A stretch of DNA of 64,000 bases from JANXXV01 sp038230275 (GTDB taxonomy: Bacteria > Acidobacteriota > Terriglobia > Bryobacterales > Bryobacteraceae): NCBI GenBank assembly GCA_038230275.1, contig JBBRNO010000001.1, positions 1-64,000 on the forward strand, given 5' to 3'. The notes under the pieces were generated by a model. The model was not told the origin of the DNA, ran no database searches, and was given only the letters and a program-made list of their open reading frames with translations. The position numbers and the translations under genes were made by a program. Positions 16,128 to 23,909 of this stretch are shown piece by piece (the stretch's first letter is position 1; each line of letters starts with the position of its first letter).

Positions 16128-16766
16128 TCACTTTGAGATACGGAATTCCAGCCCGCGTTCCTGGTTCAGTTGCTCGGTGAGCTCGCGGTCGAGGGCTGAG
16201 ATAGGAATTTGTTTCTGTTCCTTCGTCAGCGTCACAAAGTGAAGCGTATCGTGATCGGTCCAGTAGGTCACGGCAAGGATAATCGTACCGTTCCGGAATG
16301 CCAGCAGCCAGTTATCCGGCTTTTTGGTTGGCGCCACAGTTTGTTGCGGGGCGGGTTCAATGCCGTATCCCCCATTCGAATAATCTCGAAAGCGGGGTTG
16401 CGCCGTCGGAGGGCGGTAGTATTCGTTGATCACCACAGCGGGAGACTGGGGCGCGGACTCATAGTAAACCGGGGCGCTGACGTATCCGCCCGATGGATAG
16501 TTGTTGTAGCTGTCGAACCAGGGAGAGCTGAACCCCGAGTAGAAGCCGGGGTAGTAGCCGAATCCGGAGCTGTAAAATCCACTGCGATAGCCGGGACGAA
16601 CGACAGAGCTGGATGGAGCGTGGTAACCTGAGCCGGCTCCACCCGGCCGATGCCCTGCGGTTCCCATGGAACCAGAATGCGAGCCGGATCGGGCACCGCC
16701 CCCTCGCTGCGGAAAGGCATTGGAGGCGGCCGATAAGATAATTGCGAACGATACTAGCCTGCTCAC
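16128..16766 (-). CDS. Secreted Gly/Ser/Tyr-rich protein of unknown function
   Basis: About 212 residues. From a GTG at 16766 it begins VSRLVSFAIILSAASNAFPQ, a signal peptide; an AGAGGA sits upstream at a fair distance. An ATG-less longer frame to 16817 is possible. The middle is low-complexity, rich in Gly, Ser, Tyr and Pro (GFGYYPGFYSGFSSPW), and probably disordered or extended. The C-terminal 75 residues look folded (WLLAFRNGTIILAVTYWTD, LHFVTLTKEQKQIPISALD) and resemble the small beta domain that follows such linkers in other acidobacterial exported proteins, with no named family. It precedes the PQQ dehydrogenase gene by 7 bases and is probably co-transcribed with it, so a surface or periplasmic role connected to that enzyme is possible. 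Confidence 0.7.
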   Translation of the reverse strand: MSRLVSFAIILSAASNAFPQRGGGARSGSHSGSMGTAGHRPGGAGSGYHAPSSSVVRPGYRSGFYSSGFGYYPGFYSGFSSPWFDSYNNYPSGGYVSAPVYYESAPQSPAVVINEYYRPPTAQPRFRDYSNGGYGIEPAPQQTVAPTKKPDNWLLAFRNGTIILAVTYWTDHDTLHFVTLTKEQKQIPISALDRELTEQLNQERGLEFRISK

Positions 16767-17828
16767 GATTGCGTAGTCCTCTATTGGGAGAGTAGCTCCA
16801 CCGGTTGGGCAATGCAAGCCGGATAGCCCCGTGGGTTACCTATGGGGCGGTGTTCTCCTTCAACACGATCAAGATTCGAGCACGCCGGAAAGCAGAGCCT
16901 GGGCCGGCAGGGGCACGGAAATCGATTCCGGAGGCGAATTACCGAATGCGGCTGGAAACGTTTGGATTCCTCGGCTGGCCACCGGCATCGTGTTGCATGT
17001 GAGCGGGACCGAGATCCGAATTGCTGCCTAGGAGAAGTTGGTGGCTGTGCGGGGGTATAAATAGAGGTGGTTCCAAGTGACCCAGGTGACAGCTCATTCA
17101 CCAACCGGCATGCACGGCCTGAAATTGGCAGTTGAAGATGCCGGGTATTCCGCTTTCGCTCCTCGCTGCCGTTTTTAGACGACTGCGACTCAACGCGACT
17201 GCGTTCCACCGCTTGCTTTTCTTCAACAGAAACCGGCTTCTCGGAACGATCTTTCACTCACCCACAGAGACTGCCCGTTTCCGGACTACCGCGGTGGGGT
17301 CGTAGATCCCGATCTATCCCTTCGATGCCACGCTAAATTCGTTTCCGGCCCGTTCGGCTTTGAACTCCTCTCCTCGGTTGCCATTGCTGGCGGAACCGGG
17401 GAGGATCGACGTTCATCGCCCGTTGCCCGATCGTTTCTTTCGCGCTCTCACTCCGTCTCCGAACCGCCGCTCCCCTTTTGGATTCACTCCATCCGGATCG
17501 TTGCACCCCGTCCATTAACAGACTAAGAAGTTTACCTTAACGTTTCGCCCGATCTCCATTCGCTCCCCGCCAGCAGAATATTTTTGAGTTTCCTCTGCTT
17601 TCGGATCATCGTTCCCGGTCCGCTACATCCCGTCAGGTTTGCTGTTCCTTTAACCTCTTGGAACCATCTGTATGATGCGCCCAAACGGAATTGTAGTCAA
17701 TAAAAAACATGTAGATTCGCCGCTATTTTTCAGGTCTTTATCATGCTTCCAATCAGTAGTTTACAGCAGCCGGACTGAGGACTTCTTGTGAATAAAACAG
17801 AGGATTGCAGGAATGTTTGAACGCGACA
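16767..17828. other. About 1 kb without a convincing gene
   Basis: Open frames exist on both strands (for example minus 16781-17257 and 17333-17515) but their residues are Arg/Ser/Pro-rich without any recognisable domain. The plus strand of 17330-17640 is pyrimidine-rich. At 16980-17031 a plus-strand frame ends in ATGIVLHVSGTEIRIAA, which reads like the end of a folded protein and could be a relic, but I could not assign it. The region 17690-17830 is AT-richer than its surroundings and lies beyond the 3' end of the esterase gene. No tRNA, repeat array or insertion-sequence end was seen. Confidence 0.5.
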
Positions 17829-18659
17829 TCAATTCATATGCGCCAGGAGCCAATCCGTCATTTGCCGCTTGTAGGCAGTCTTATGAAGCGCATCCCACAG
17901 CTGCACGCCATGCAATCCGCCATTCACCGGGATGACGTCACAAGCGGAGCCAACACTCCTCATCTGGTTGCACATTCTGGTGGATTGTTCAAAGGGCACA
18001 ACATGATCCGACGTTCCGTGAATAAAGAGGAATGGCGGCATACCCGGGCGTACGGCCGCAATCGGCGATAAGGCTACCAGTTCCAGCTGGAATGGGCTAC
18101 CCCAAGTGACTCTTGCCACGGCCTCATGAAAGGCGCCCGGTGGAAGCGCGAGCGCCACCAGATCACTGGGACAATAGAATGCTACGACCACCTTTACGGG
18201 CGAGCCGCGAATAGCCGCCATGGAAGCCAGTTGCGCTCCCGACGACTCGCCGATCAGCGCAATCCGTTTCGGATCGACATGGAATTCCGCCGCGTGGTCG
18301 CGGACGAATTGCACTGCGCTTTGAACGTCCTCAATCCCGTTTGCGATTTTTGAGACGTCGATCATCGATCCGTGCAGAGGTGGCTTCCTCGCCAGCCGGT
18401 AGCTGATGGTGAACCAGACGAATCCCGCACCGGAAAGGGGTTTGAAAAGCGGCCTAACGTCGAAACGCCGGCCGCCCGCGACCCACGCGCCGCCGTGAAT
18501 CAGAATGGCGGCTGGAAATGGGCCCGGGCCATTTGGCACGTGTGCATCCAATCGGAGATGAGTTCGACCGGGGTGAGAATATTCAATCCCAGTGCGGTCC
18601 GCGGCACGGCCTACAGTGACCAGCAAGAGGCTCAGTGCCAAGCGGCGAATCGAAATCAT
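17829..18659 (-). CDS. Secreted alpha/beta-hydrolase esterase (BD-FAE / Aes-like)
   Basis: A 276-residue exported carboxylesterase. The signal peptide is MISIRRLALSLLLVTVGRAA. The fold signatures are HGGAW (oxyanion hole, about residues 55-59), GESSGA (nucleophile Ser, about 139), HGTSDHVVP (catalytic Asp) and GGLHGV (catalytic His near the end). This set is typical of the hormone-sensitive-lipase and BD-FAE families acting on small esters. Its ATG overlaps the stop of the Cas6-like gene as ATGA, making it the last gene of the acyP - apt - ispE - cas6-like - esterase run. That company says little about its substrate. Confidence 0.88.
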   Translation of the reverse strand: MISIRRLALSLLLVTVGRAADRTGIEYSHPGRTHLRLDAHVPNGPGPFPAAILIHGGAWVAGGRRFDVRPLFKPLSGAGFVWFTISYRLARKPPLHGSMIDVSKIANGIEDVQSAVQFVRDHAAEFHVDPKRIALIGESSGAQLASMAAIRGSPVKVVVAFYCPSDLVALALPPGAFHEAVARVTWGSPFQLELVALSPIAAVRPGMPPFLFIHGTSDHVVPFEQSTRMCNQMRSVGSACDVIPVNGGLHGVQLWDALHKTAYKRQMTDWLLAHMN

Positions 18660-19528
18660 CTTCCCTCAGGACGTATTGCCTCGACCGAAAGTTCCCCTTT
18701 ACCCCACACGGTTTGGCGACCGACACCGGTCCACTGGGCGGCTTTGAGATAGGGACTGTAGTCGTCCAGGCGCCCGGCGTATTCGGTTTCGCCTAAGAAA
18801 CCGCCGAGTTGGTGGCACTGTCCGGTGCGGCTGCTGTGGCGGCTGGTTTTCAGCCGGATGAGATTAGAAGAAACGGTGGTGATCTCAGCTGCGCGTGAGG
18901 CCATGGCGCGGAAATCAATGTCCAGAGGCCCCGCTCCGTAGAGGGCTCGGAGAGTGCTCAAGCGGTCTCGGATTCTGGCGAATAAGACAGCGAATTCCGG
19001 GCCGGAGGCGAAGGGTTCCCCGCCCTTCAATTCCGTGGGAGTGAGGAACGAGACGATTGCTCCGCCGGCGTTTGGTGCGGACGCATTCAGATCGAGCGAC
19101 ACCGGACGATCTTCGGTTTCGATCAGCTTGGCGCGACCGCGAGTCGGGCCCATGCCTTCCTTGGCTAGTTGCGTGAATGTGCTCTCCAACAGCGTCCGTG
19201 TGGGGAAGCGCATCTCAAAGACGTTCATTTCAAAATAGAAAGAGTCGCCTGGAGCCACAGTTCGACCGTCTAACGATCTGGCACGGAAGACAAACGGACG
19301 GGGGTGGTCTTTCAGACCGCTGGGGCCGGCCGCGAGAGCCTCGGGTTCAAAGAATCGCGCATAGATGCAGCCCGGTGCGTGGGTGACGTGCGGACCACAT
19401 TGGCATGCAATGCGGCGAAGGATCACACCGAAGCCTCCACGAAGAATGTTGGCCGGAATTACCGGCGGAAAGGAGATGGCTTCCCGTGCGACGAACGTAA
19501 AGCGATAGCTGTGAAAATCGAGGGTCAC
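18656..19528 (-). CDS. Cas6-like RAMP endoribonuclease, no CRISPR array in the window
   Basis: About 290 residues. The protein matches the Cas6 family with the C-terminal RAMP domain, the ribonuclease that cuts precursor CRISPR RNA. Seen here: an N-terminal region ANILRGGFGVILRRIACQC with further Cys before IYARFFEPE, which is the family's Cys-rich loop leading into LFEP; and the C-terminal Gly-rich RAMP loop GVGRQTVWGKGELSV preceded by GFLGETEYAG. The start is chosen at a GTG overlapping the ispE stop as GTGA (19525-19528); a TTG at 19546 with a close AGGA is the alternative. No other cas gene and no repeat-spacer array lie within the 64 kb. It is embedded among housekeeping genes with matching base composition, so it is either an orphan Cas6 serving an array elsewhere or a repurposed RAMP protein. 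Confidence 0.78.
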   Translation of the reverse strand: MTLDFHSYRFTFVAREAISFPPVIPANILRGGFGVILRRIACQCGPHVTHAPGCIYARFFEPEALAAGPSGLKDHPRPFVFRARSLDGRTVAPGDSFYFEMNVFEMRFPTRTLLESTFTQLAKEGMGPTRGRAKLIETEDRPVSLDLNASAPNAGGAIVSFLTPTELKGGEPFASGPEFAVLFARIRDRLSTLRALYGAGPLDIDFRAMASRAAEITTVSSNLIRLKTSRHSSRTGQCHQLGGFLGETEYAGRLDDYSPYLKAAQWTGVGRQTVWGKGELSVEAIRPEGR

Positions 19529-20394
19529 AGGAGTTGCTTGCGCCAAATTTCCTGATAGCGCCTTCTGCCGATGAACGTAAACGGGTAAGCCCCGCAGCCG
19601 GGAAATCCCATGGCCGCGCGCTGGAGGATGGCACGTTCTGGAAAGACGCCGAAAAGAGCGGCGCCGCTACCGGTCATTAGCGCTGACGTGGCGCCCAGCT
19701 TCTGCAATTTGTTCTTGATTGCAGCCAGTTCCGGATGCTGCGCGAACACAGAAGCCTCAAAGTGATTGACGCAGAATCTTGGCCAATCCTGGGAAGCCAT
19801 GAGCCCGGGTGCGGCTTCTTCCGGCGGCAGCAAATTGGACCGCTTCAGCGAAGCGTATGCCTGTGCCGTGGAGACGTGGACGGGAGGCGCGATTAGCAGC
19901 CCATGCACCTGAGCGGGGTCGGGCAGAACGTATAAATCCGCCCCGCGCCCAAGCCCCAACGCGCAGCCGCCAGACAGGAAGAACGGCACGTCACTGCCAA
20001 GTTGTGCGCCGATTTCAAGAAGCTTCGGCATGGGCACCTCGCGGCCGGCCAGCGATGGCAGTGCCAGCAGGACCGCGGCGGCGTCCGTGGAGCCTCCGCC
20101 TAACCCGCCGCCCATGGGGATTTTCTTGGTTAGGCGAAAACGGATCTTTGCCGTGAGTTCCATCGCATCCAGGATCGCTTGCGCAGCCCGAACTACTAAA
20201 TTATTCGCAATGTCGACGGAAGAGTCGAGCTTGATCGAAGTCTTGCGCGAACGAGTGAATTCTACCTCCAGTGTATCGGCAAGGGAGATGGTCTGGAATA
20301 CCGTTCGTAGATTGTGGAATCCATCCGGCCGCTTGTTCCACACCTCCAGAGTCAAATTGACTTTGGCGAATGCTTTTACGCGAACGGCCTTCAT
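19525..20394 (-). CDS. ispE: 4-diphosphocytidyl-2-C-methyl-D-erythritol kinase
   Basis: A 289-residue GHMP kinase of the non-mevalonate isoprenoid pathway, phosphorylating CDP-methylerythritol at the 2-hydroxyl. Motif 1 is FAKVNLTLEV; the ATP-binding glycine loop is KIPMGGGLGGGSTDAAAV at about residues 90-107; motif 3 is MTGSGAALFGVF. Length and order are typical. It starts six bases after the apt stop and its own TGA overlaps the likely GTG start of the Cas6-like gene, so it sits in the middle of a tightly packed operon. Confidence 0.96.
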   Translation of the reverse strand: MKAVRVKAFAKVNLTLEVWNKRPDGFHNLRTVFQTISLADTLEVEFTRSRKTSIKLDSSVDIANNLVVRAAQAILDAMELTAKIRFRLTKKIPMGGGLGGGSTDAAAVLLALPSLAGREVPMPKLLEIGAQLGSDVPFFLSGGCALGLGRGADLYVLPDPAQVHGLLIAPPVHVSTAQAYASLKRSNLLPPEEAAPGLMASQDWPRFCVNHFEASVFAQHPELAAIKNKLQKLGATSALMTGSGAALFGVFPERAILQRAAMGFPGCGAYPFTFIGRRRYQEIWRKQLL

Positions 20395-20400
20395 GCGGGA

Positions 20401-20937
20401 TTAATAGTGAATCAGCGACGTGATTTCGTAGTTGGGCAGCCGCTTGCGGCCTTCCAGGAAATCGAGCTCAATAACGAACCCGTAGCCGGCAATGTGGCCG
20501 CCGAGCTTTTCCACCAAACGGGCCACTGCGCCTGCGGTGCCGCCGGTAGCCAACACGTCGTCCACAATGAATACATTCTGGCCGGGAAGAATAGCGTCCT
20601 GATGGATCTCAAGCCGGTCCGTTCCGTACTCCAATTCGTATTCCCAGAATTCCACCGCGCAGGGCAGCTTCTTCGGCTTGCGGACGGGGACGAAGCCGGT
20701 GCCGATGGCCACGGCCAGAGCGGGCGCGAAAAAATAGCCGCGGGCTTCTATGCCCACGACGACGTCGATTTTCTTGCCTTTCAAATCCGCGGCGAACGTG
20801 TCTATCACCTGTTTCAGGCCGGGTCCGCTCTTCAGCAGGGTGGTGATGTCATAGAAGAGAATGCCGGGCTTTGGGAAGTCAGGCACCTCGCGAATCAGGG
20901 TCTTGAGTTCAATCATTGGAATTTCGTAGTTTAGCAC
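20401..20937 (-). CDS. apt: Adenine phosphoribosyltransferase
   Basis: A 178-residue purine salvage enzyme that makes AMP from adenine and PRPP. It carries IREVPDFPKPGILFYDIT at the N-terminus and the PRPP-binding loop VFIVDDVLATGGTA. The family usually begins at the internal Met (MIELKTLI, 20916), but the GTG at 20937 has an AGGA about 6 bases upstream while the ATG has no ribosome site, so I keep the GTG start. The acylphosphatase gene ends 21 bases upstream and ispE begins six bases downstream, so all three are probably on one transcript. Confidence 0.95.
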   Translation of the reverse strand: MLNYEIPMIELKTLIREVPDFPKPGILFYDITTLLKSGPGLKQVIDTFAADLKGKKIDVVVGIEARGYFFAPALAVAIGTGFVPVRKPKKLPCAVEFWEYELEYGTDRLEIHQDAILPGQNVFIVDDVLATGGTAGAVARLVEKLGGHIAGYGFVIELDFLEGRKRLPNYEITSLIHY

Positions 20938-20958
20938 CCGGTTTCCTAACCGGCGGCA

Positions 20959-21237
20959 TTAGCGAATTCGAAAGCCCTTATGGTTTTCGAGCGCGGCCTC
21001 TTGCACATCCACCGACCGGACATCGGAAAAACGCGGACCTGTGCGCAAGGCTCCGGCGAAATCGGAAAGCTGGTCCGCGGTTCCGATGGCGTAGACCTCC
21101 ACGGTTCCGTCTTCCACGTTCCGCGCGTAGCCGGAAACCTTCCGTTGCACCGCGGCACTCTGCGCGAAATAGCGGTAACCAACACCCTGGACGCGTCCGC
21201 GAACGACGAAGCGGAATGCCGTAAGCTCGACAGACAT
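20959..21237 (-). CDS. acyP: Acylphosphatase
   Basis: A 92-residue enzyme that hydrolyses acyl phosphates. The signature VRGRVQGVGYRYF contains the phosphate-binding loop and the catalytic Arg; the catalytic Asn is in SGYARNVEDGTVEVYA. Length is standard. The ATG at 21237 gives the usual MSVEL-type start; a GTG at 21246 is possible. It is the first gene of the apt/ispE/cas6-like operon and its start lies 26 bases from the divergent hemB start, so the two promoters must overlap. Confidence 0.93.
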   Translation of the reverse strand: MSVELTAFRFVVRGRVQGVGYRYFAQSAAVQRKVSGYARNVEDGTVEVYAIGTADQLSDFAGALRTGPRFSDVRSVDVQEAALENHKGFRIR

Positions 21238-21263
21238 CAAGATCACGATAACATTAGGAGATT

Positions 21264-22232
21264 ATGGCTTATCCCATCACCCGTATGCGCCGCCTGCGAA
21301 GCTCTGAATCCATGCGCAGCCTGGTTCGCGAGACGCATCTGGAACCATCGCAGTTCATCCTGCCGCTGTTCGTTTGTGAAGGGGAAGGGGTGCGGCGCGA
21401 GATTTCATCCATGCCCGGCAACGCACAGATGTCTGTCGACCGCATTGTGGGGGAATGTACCGAGGTGCATTCGCTTGGCATCGGCGGCGTAATTCTGTTT
21501 GGCATTCCGGATACGAAGGACGAACTGGCATCGGGTGGCTATGCCGAGAATGGGATTGTGCAGCGGGCGGTTCGCGCCATCAAGAGAGAGGTTCCAAAAC
21601 TTTCCGTACTGACCGATGTCTGCAACTGCGAATACACCAGCCATGGCCATTGCGGCAAGGTAGTGGACGGAGATGTGGAGAACGATAGCAGTGTGGAATG
21701 GCTGGCGGCGGCGGCCGTTTCCCATGCGCGCGCCGGGGCCGATATTGTGGCTCCGTCGGACATGATGGACGGCCGGGTGGTCGGGATCCGCAAAGCGCTG
21801 GATGCGGCCGGATTTCCTAACGTTCCCATCCTTTCCTACGCTGCCAAGTTCGCCTCCGGGTTCTACGGGCCGTTTCGGGAAGCGGCTGAATCGACGCCGC
21901 AGTTTGGAGATCGACGCAGTTACCAAATGGATCCGGCCAATGCGCGTGAGGCGATGCGCGAAATTGAGCTCGACCTGGAAGAGGGCGCCGATATGATCAT
22001 GGTGAAACCGGCGCTGCCGTATCTCGATTTGATCCGCATGGCACGGGACCGCTTCGATGTGCCGGTGGCAGCCTACCAGGTGAGTGGGGAATTCAGCATG
22101 ATCGTGGCCGCGGCCCGGAACGGCTGGGTGGATCAGGAACGCGTGATGATGGAAACACTTACGTCGATCCGCCGGGCCGGCGCCGGCCTCATTCTGACCT
22201 ACTTCGCCAAAGACGCGGCTCGGCTGCTATAG
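21264..22232 (+). CDS. hemB: Porphobilinogen synthase (delta-aminolevulinate dehydratase)
   Basis: A 322-residue haem biosynthesis enzyme that condenses two 5-aminolevulinate molecules. The two Schiff-base lysines are visible in SYAAKFASGFYGPF and MIMVKPALPYLD. The metal site DVCNCEYTSHGHCG has three cysteines, so this is a zinc-type enzyme rather than the Asp-rich magnesium type. AGGAG lies 6 bases before the ATG. Haem supply fits the several cytochrome c proteins and the haem-binding bacterioferritin encoded nearby, although they are not in one operon. Confidence 0.97.
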   Translation: MAYPITRMRRLRSSESMRSLVRETHLEPSQFILPLFVCEGEGVRREISSMPGNAQMSVDRIVGECTEVHSLGIGGVILFGIPDTKDELASGGYAENGIVQRAVRAIKREVPKLSVLTDVCNCEYTSHGHCGKVVDGDVENDSSVEWLAAAAVSHARAGADIVAPSDMMDGRVVGIRKALDAAGFPNVPILSYAAKFASGFYGPFREAAESTPQFGDRRSYQMDPANAREAMREIELDLEEGADMIMVKPALPYLDLIRMARDRFDVPVAAYQVSGEFSMIVAAARNGWVDQERVMMETLTSIRRAGAGLILTYFAKDAARLL

Positions 22233-22355
22233 CACTTCTTAACAAAAAAAGACGAAATGCGGCCGCGCTTCAGCGCATCTATCCTTTAGTGAATTTTTGC
22301 CCGCGCCGGTGTTCGATCCAGGAAGGCGTCCGGGCATCCTTGAAGGAGTGACGCA

Positions 22356-22712
22356 TTGAAGAAACTATTTGTAGGTAATCTGCCGTATCAGGCGATGGAA
22401 GCGGATCTGGAAGGTTGGTTTACTGCGGCTGGCGTGAACGTAAGTTCAGTAAGCATTGTTCGCGACCGGTTTTCCGGTGAACCGAGAGGATTCGGCTTTG
22501 TGGAAATCGAACAGGATGAGGAAGCGGAGAAAGCGATCAACTCCTGCAACGGACAGGATTTACTGGGCCGGACGCTGGTTGTCAATGAAGCTCGACCGAT
22601 GACGGACCGCGCTCCAGTGGGTGGGGGCGGCGCCACCAGCAGGGGACGTGTGGGTGGTGGCGGATATGGCGGTGGACGCAGTGGCGGCGGAGGACGCGGC
22701 CGCGAAAGATGA
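22356..22712 (+). CDS. RRM RNA-binding protein with Gly-rich tail
   Basis: A 118-residue single-RRM protein of the type seen in cyanobacteria and acidobacteria. RNP2 is LFVGNLP at residues 4-10 and RNP1 is RGFGFVEI near residues 48-55; the last 35 residues are Gly/Arg-rich (GGGGYGGGRSGGGGRGRER), as in cold-induced RNA chaperones. The start is TTG, chosen because GGAG lies 7 bases upstream and the next codons (KKLFVGN) match the family. Use of TTG suggests tuned-down translation. The 123-base leader after hemB may carry regulatory structure but I see no known element. Confidence 0.92.
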   Translation: MKKLFVGNLPYQAMEADLEGWFTAAGVNVSSVSIVRDRFSGEPRGFGFVEIEQDEEAEKAINSCNGQDLLGRTLVVNEARPMTDRAPVGGGGATSRGRVGGGGYGGGRSGGGGRGRER

Positions 22713-22730
22713 CTTGTACCCTCCCGCGTT

Positions 22731-22760
22731 ATGCATGGCATCATAAAAGGTGCCATGCAT
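22731..22760 (+). repeat. Perfect 10-bp inverted repeat over the start of a beta-barrel gene
   Basis: ATGCATGGCA (22731-22740) and TGCCATGCAT (22751-22760) are exact reverse complements separated by ten bases. The loop holds the AAAAGG that would serve as ribosome site, and the start codon of the downstream gene (22755-22757) lies inside the right arm. In RNA this would fold into a hairpin that hides the start; in DNA it could be an operator. Confidence 0.85.
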
Positions 22761-23342
22761 AAAACATTTCTACTATTACTTGTTCTTACGTCAGCGGCCC
22801 GGGCGGAGTTGTTTTCGGTTGGCTTGAAAGTTGGACTCCCGATGGGCGATGCGTATCGCATTGCGAGCGCTGCAAACCGCAGCCTTGCGTCCGATGCAAC
22901 CCAGTACACGGTTGGGGCGATGGCGGAGCTACACCTGCCGTTGGGTCTCGGCGTGGAAGGCGATATCCTCTACAACCGGTTCCACTTCAGTACGGAGAAT
23001 CTGGTGAACCCGCTGAGCAAGGCGAATTCGAATTCTTTTGAATTTCCCATTCTCGTGAAGTATAAATTCGCTAAGGTAGGAACGATCCACCCCTTTGTCG
23101 GCGCCGGCCCTACGTTTCGCAGCATTCAAAGTGTGTTGCGTTACGACCCCAGGAGGACGAACGATTCGATGGGCTCAGGCGTTGTATTTGCCGGGGGAGT
23201 GGAAATCAAACTCCTGTTTCTTCGCATTGCGCCGGAGATTCGTTACACGCACTGGGGCTCGCAGAGCTTTCTGGATGGGGCTAATGTGTTGATACAAGGC
23301 AAGCAGAGCCAGGGTCAGTTTCTGGTTGGGATCAGTTTCTAA
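22755..23342 (+). CDS. Outer-membrane beta-barrel protein
   Basis: A 195-residue exported protein with signal peptide MHKTFLLLLVLTSAARA and then alternating strands ending in a terminal Phe (FLVGISF), the usual C-terminal signature of outer-membrane proteins handled by the Bam machinery. Strands such as HPFVGAGPTFRSI, VFAGGVEIKLLFL and APEIRYTHW resemble the eight-stranded OmpA/OmpW-like porin group (PF13505-type). Two ATGs are possible, 22731 and 22755; the second gives the better signal peptide and has AAGG in front, but it lies in the inverted repeat. The gene converges on another small barrel gene with overlapping stops (23339-23342). Confidence 0.8.
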   Translation: MHKTFLLLLVLTSAARAELFSVGLKVGLPMGDAYRIASAANRSLASDATQYTVGAMAELHLPLGLGVEGDILYNRFHFSTENLVNPLSKANSNSFEFPILVKYKFAKVGTIHPFVGAGPTFRSIQSVLRYDPRRTNDSMGSGVVFAGGVEIKLLFLRIAPEIRYTHWGSQSFLDGANVLIQGKQSQGQFLVGISF

Positions 23343-23905
23343 AGTATGAACGCCAACCCGAGGCTAATCACATTTTGCTTCAGTTTCCCTGAGGCTCCGG
23401 GACGATCAAACGGCTTCCCAGTCACATATTGCCGGTAGTCTACGCGCGCGGCGAACATAGAGGTTAGGCGAACCTTCAGCCCGCCACCATAGTTGATGCC
23501 GAACTTGGTGTACCCTCCGCCTTGAGAGGCAGACGACCCGGGTGGAACGAAATTGCTAAAGTGGACGCCGCCGGTGACAAAAGGCCGGATGCGCTGTCCT
23601 TCCTTAGTTGCGTAGCCCAGAAAGTTGTAGCCGCCCTGGTGGATCGCCATTCCACCCTGGTCCTGTCCGTTTAGTTTCAAGTGTGTTCGATTATAGGAAT
23701 AACCGACTTCGTGTCCGAAGTAGCGCATCGAATTCAACGTCAGGCGAAAGCCGATCGCGAAACCATTGTCCAGAGAATACCCGGAGCCGAGATCCTTGCT
23801 AGTGATTTGAGAGCGGCCGCCGCTCAACGAAAACTCCGCGTCCTGAGCGAGTAAAGTGCCGGACGCTGCGGCAACAAATAGAAGAGCGATGAGCGACAGT
23901 CGCAT
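23339..23905 (-). CDS. Outer-membrane beta-barrel protein
   Basis: A 188-residue exported protein: signal peptide MRLSLIALLFVAAASGTLLA, then amphipathic strands (FAIGFRLTLNSMRYFGHEVG, RPFVTGGVHFSNF, YGGGLKVRLTSMFAARVDYR) and a hydrophobic end (ISLGLAFIL). This pattern fits the eight-stranded OmpA-like barrel family without a peptidoglycan domain. It begins four bases after the lutC stop on the same strand, so it may be carried on the lut transcript. Its TAG overlaps the TAA of the convergent barrel gene. Confidence 0.78.
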   Translation of the reverse strand: MRLSLIALLFVAAASGTLLAQDAEFSLSGGRSQITSKDLGSGYSLDNGFAIGFRLTLNSMRYFGHEVGYSYNRTHLKLNGQDQGGMAIHQGGYNFLGYATKEGQRIRPFVTGGVHFSNFVPPGSSASQGGGYTKFGINYGGGLKVRLTSMFAARVDYRQYVTGKPFDRPGASGKLKQNVISLGLAFIL

Positions 23906-23909
23906 TGGT

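Noticed and set aside
16831..17031. Possible transposase or glycosidase relic ending in ATGIVLHVSGTEIRIAA
   Set aside because: The similarity is too short and general to name a family.
17000..22300. CRISPR array near the Cas6-like gene
   Set aside because: No regularly spaced repeats were found in the flanks or elsewhere in the window.
22600..22712. Repeated GGCGG units that look like a repeat array
   Set aside because: They are the codons of the Gly-rich tail of the RRM protein, not a CRISPR or tandem-repeat element.
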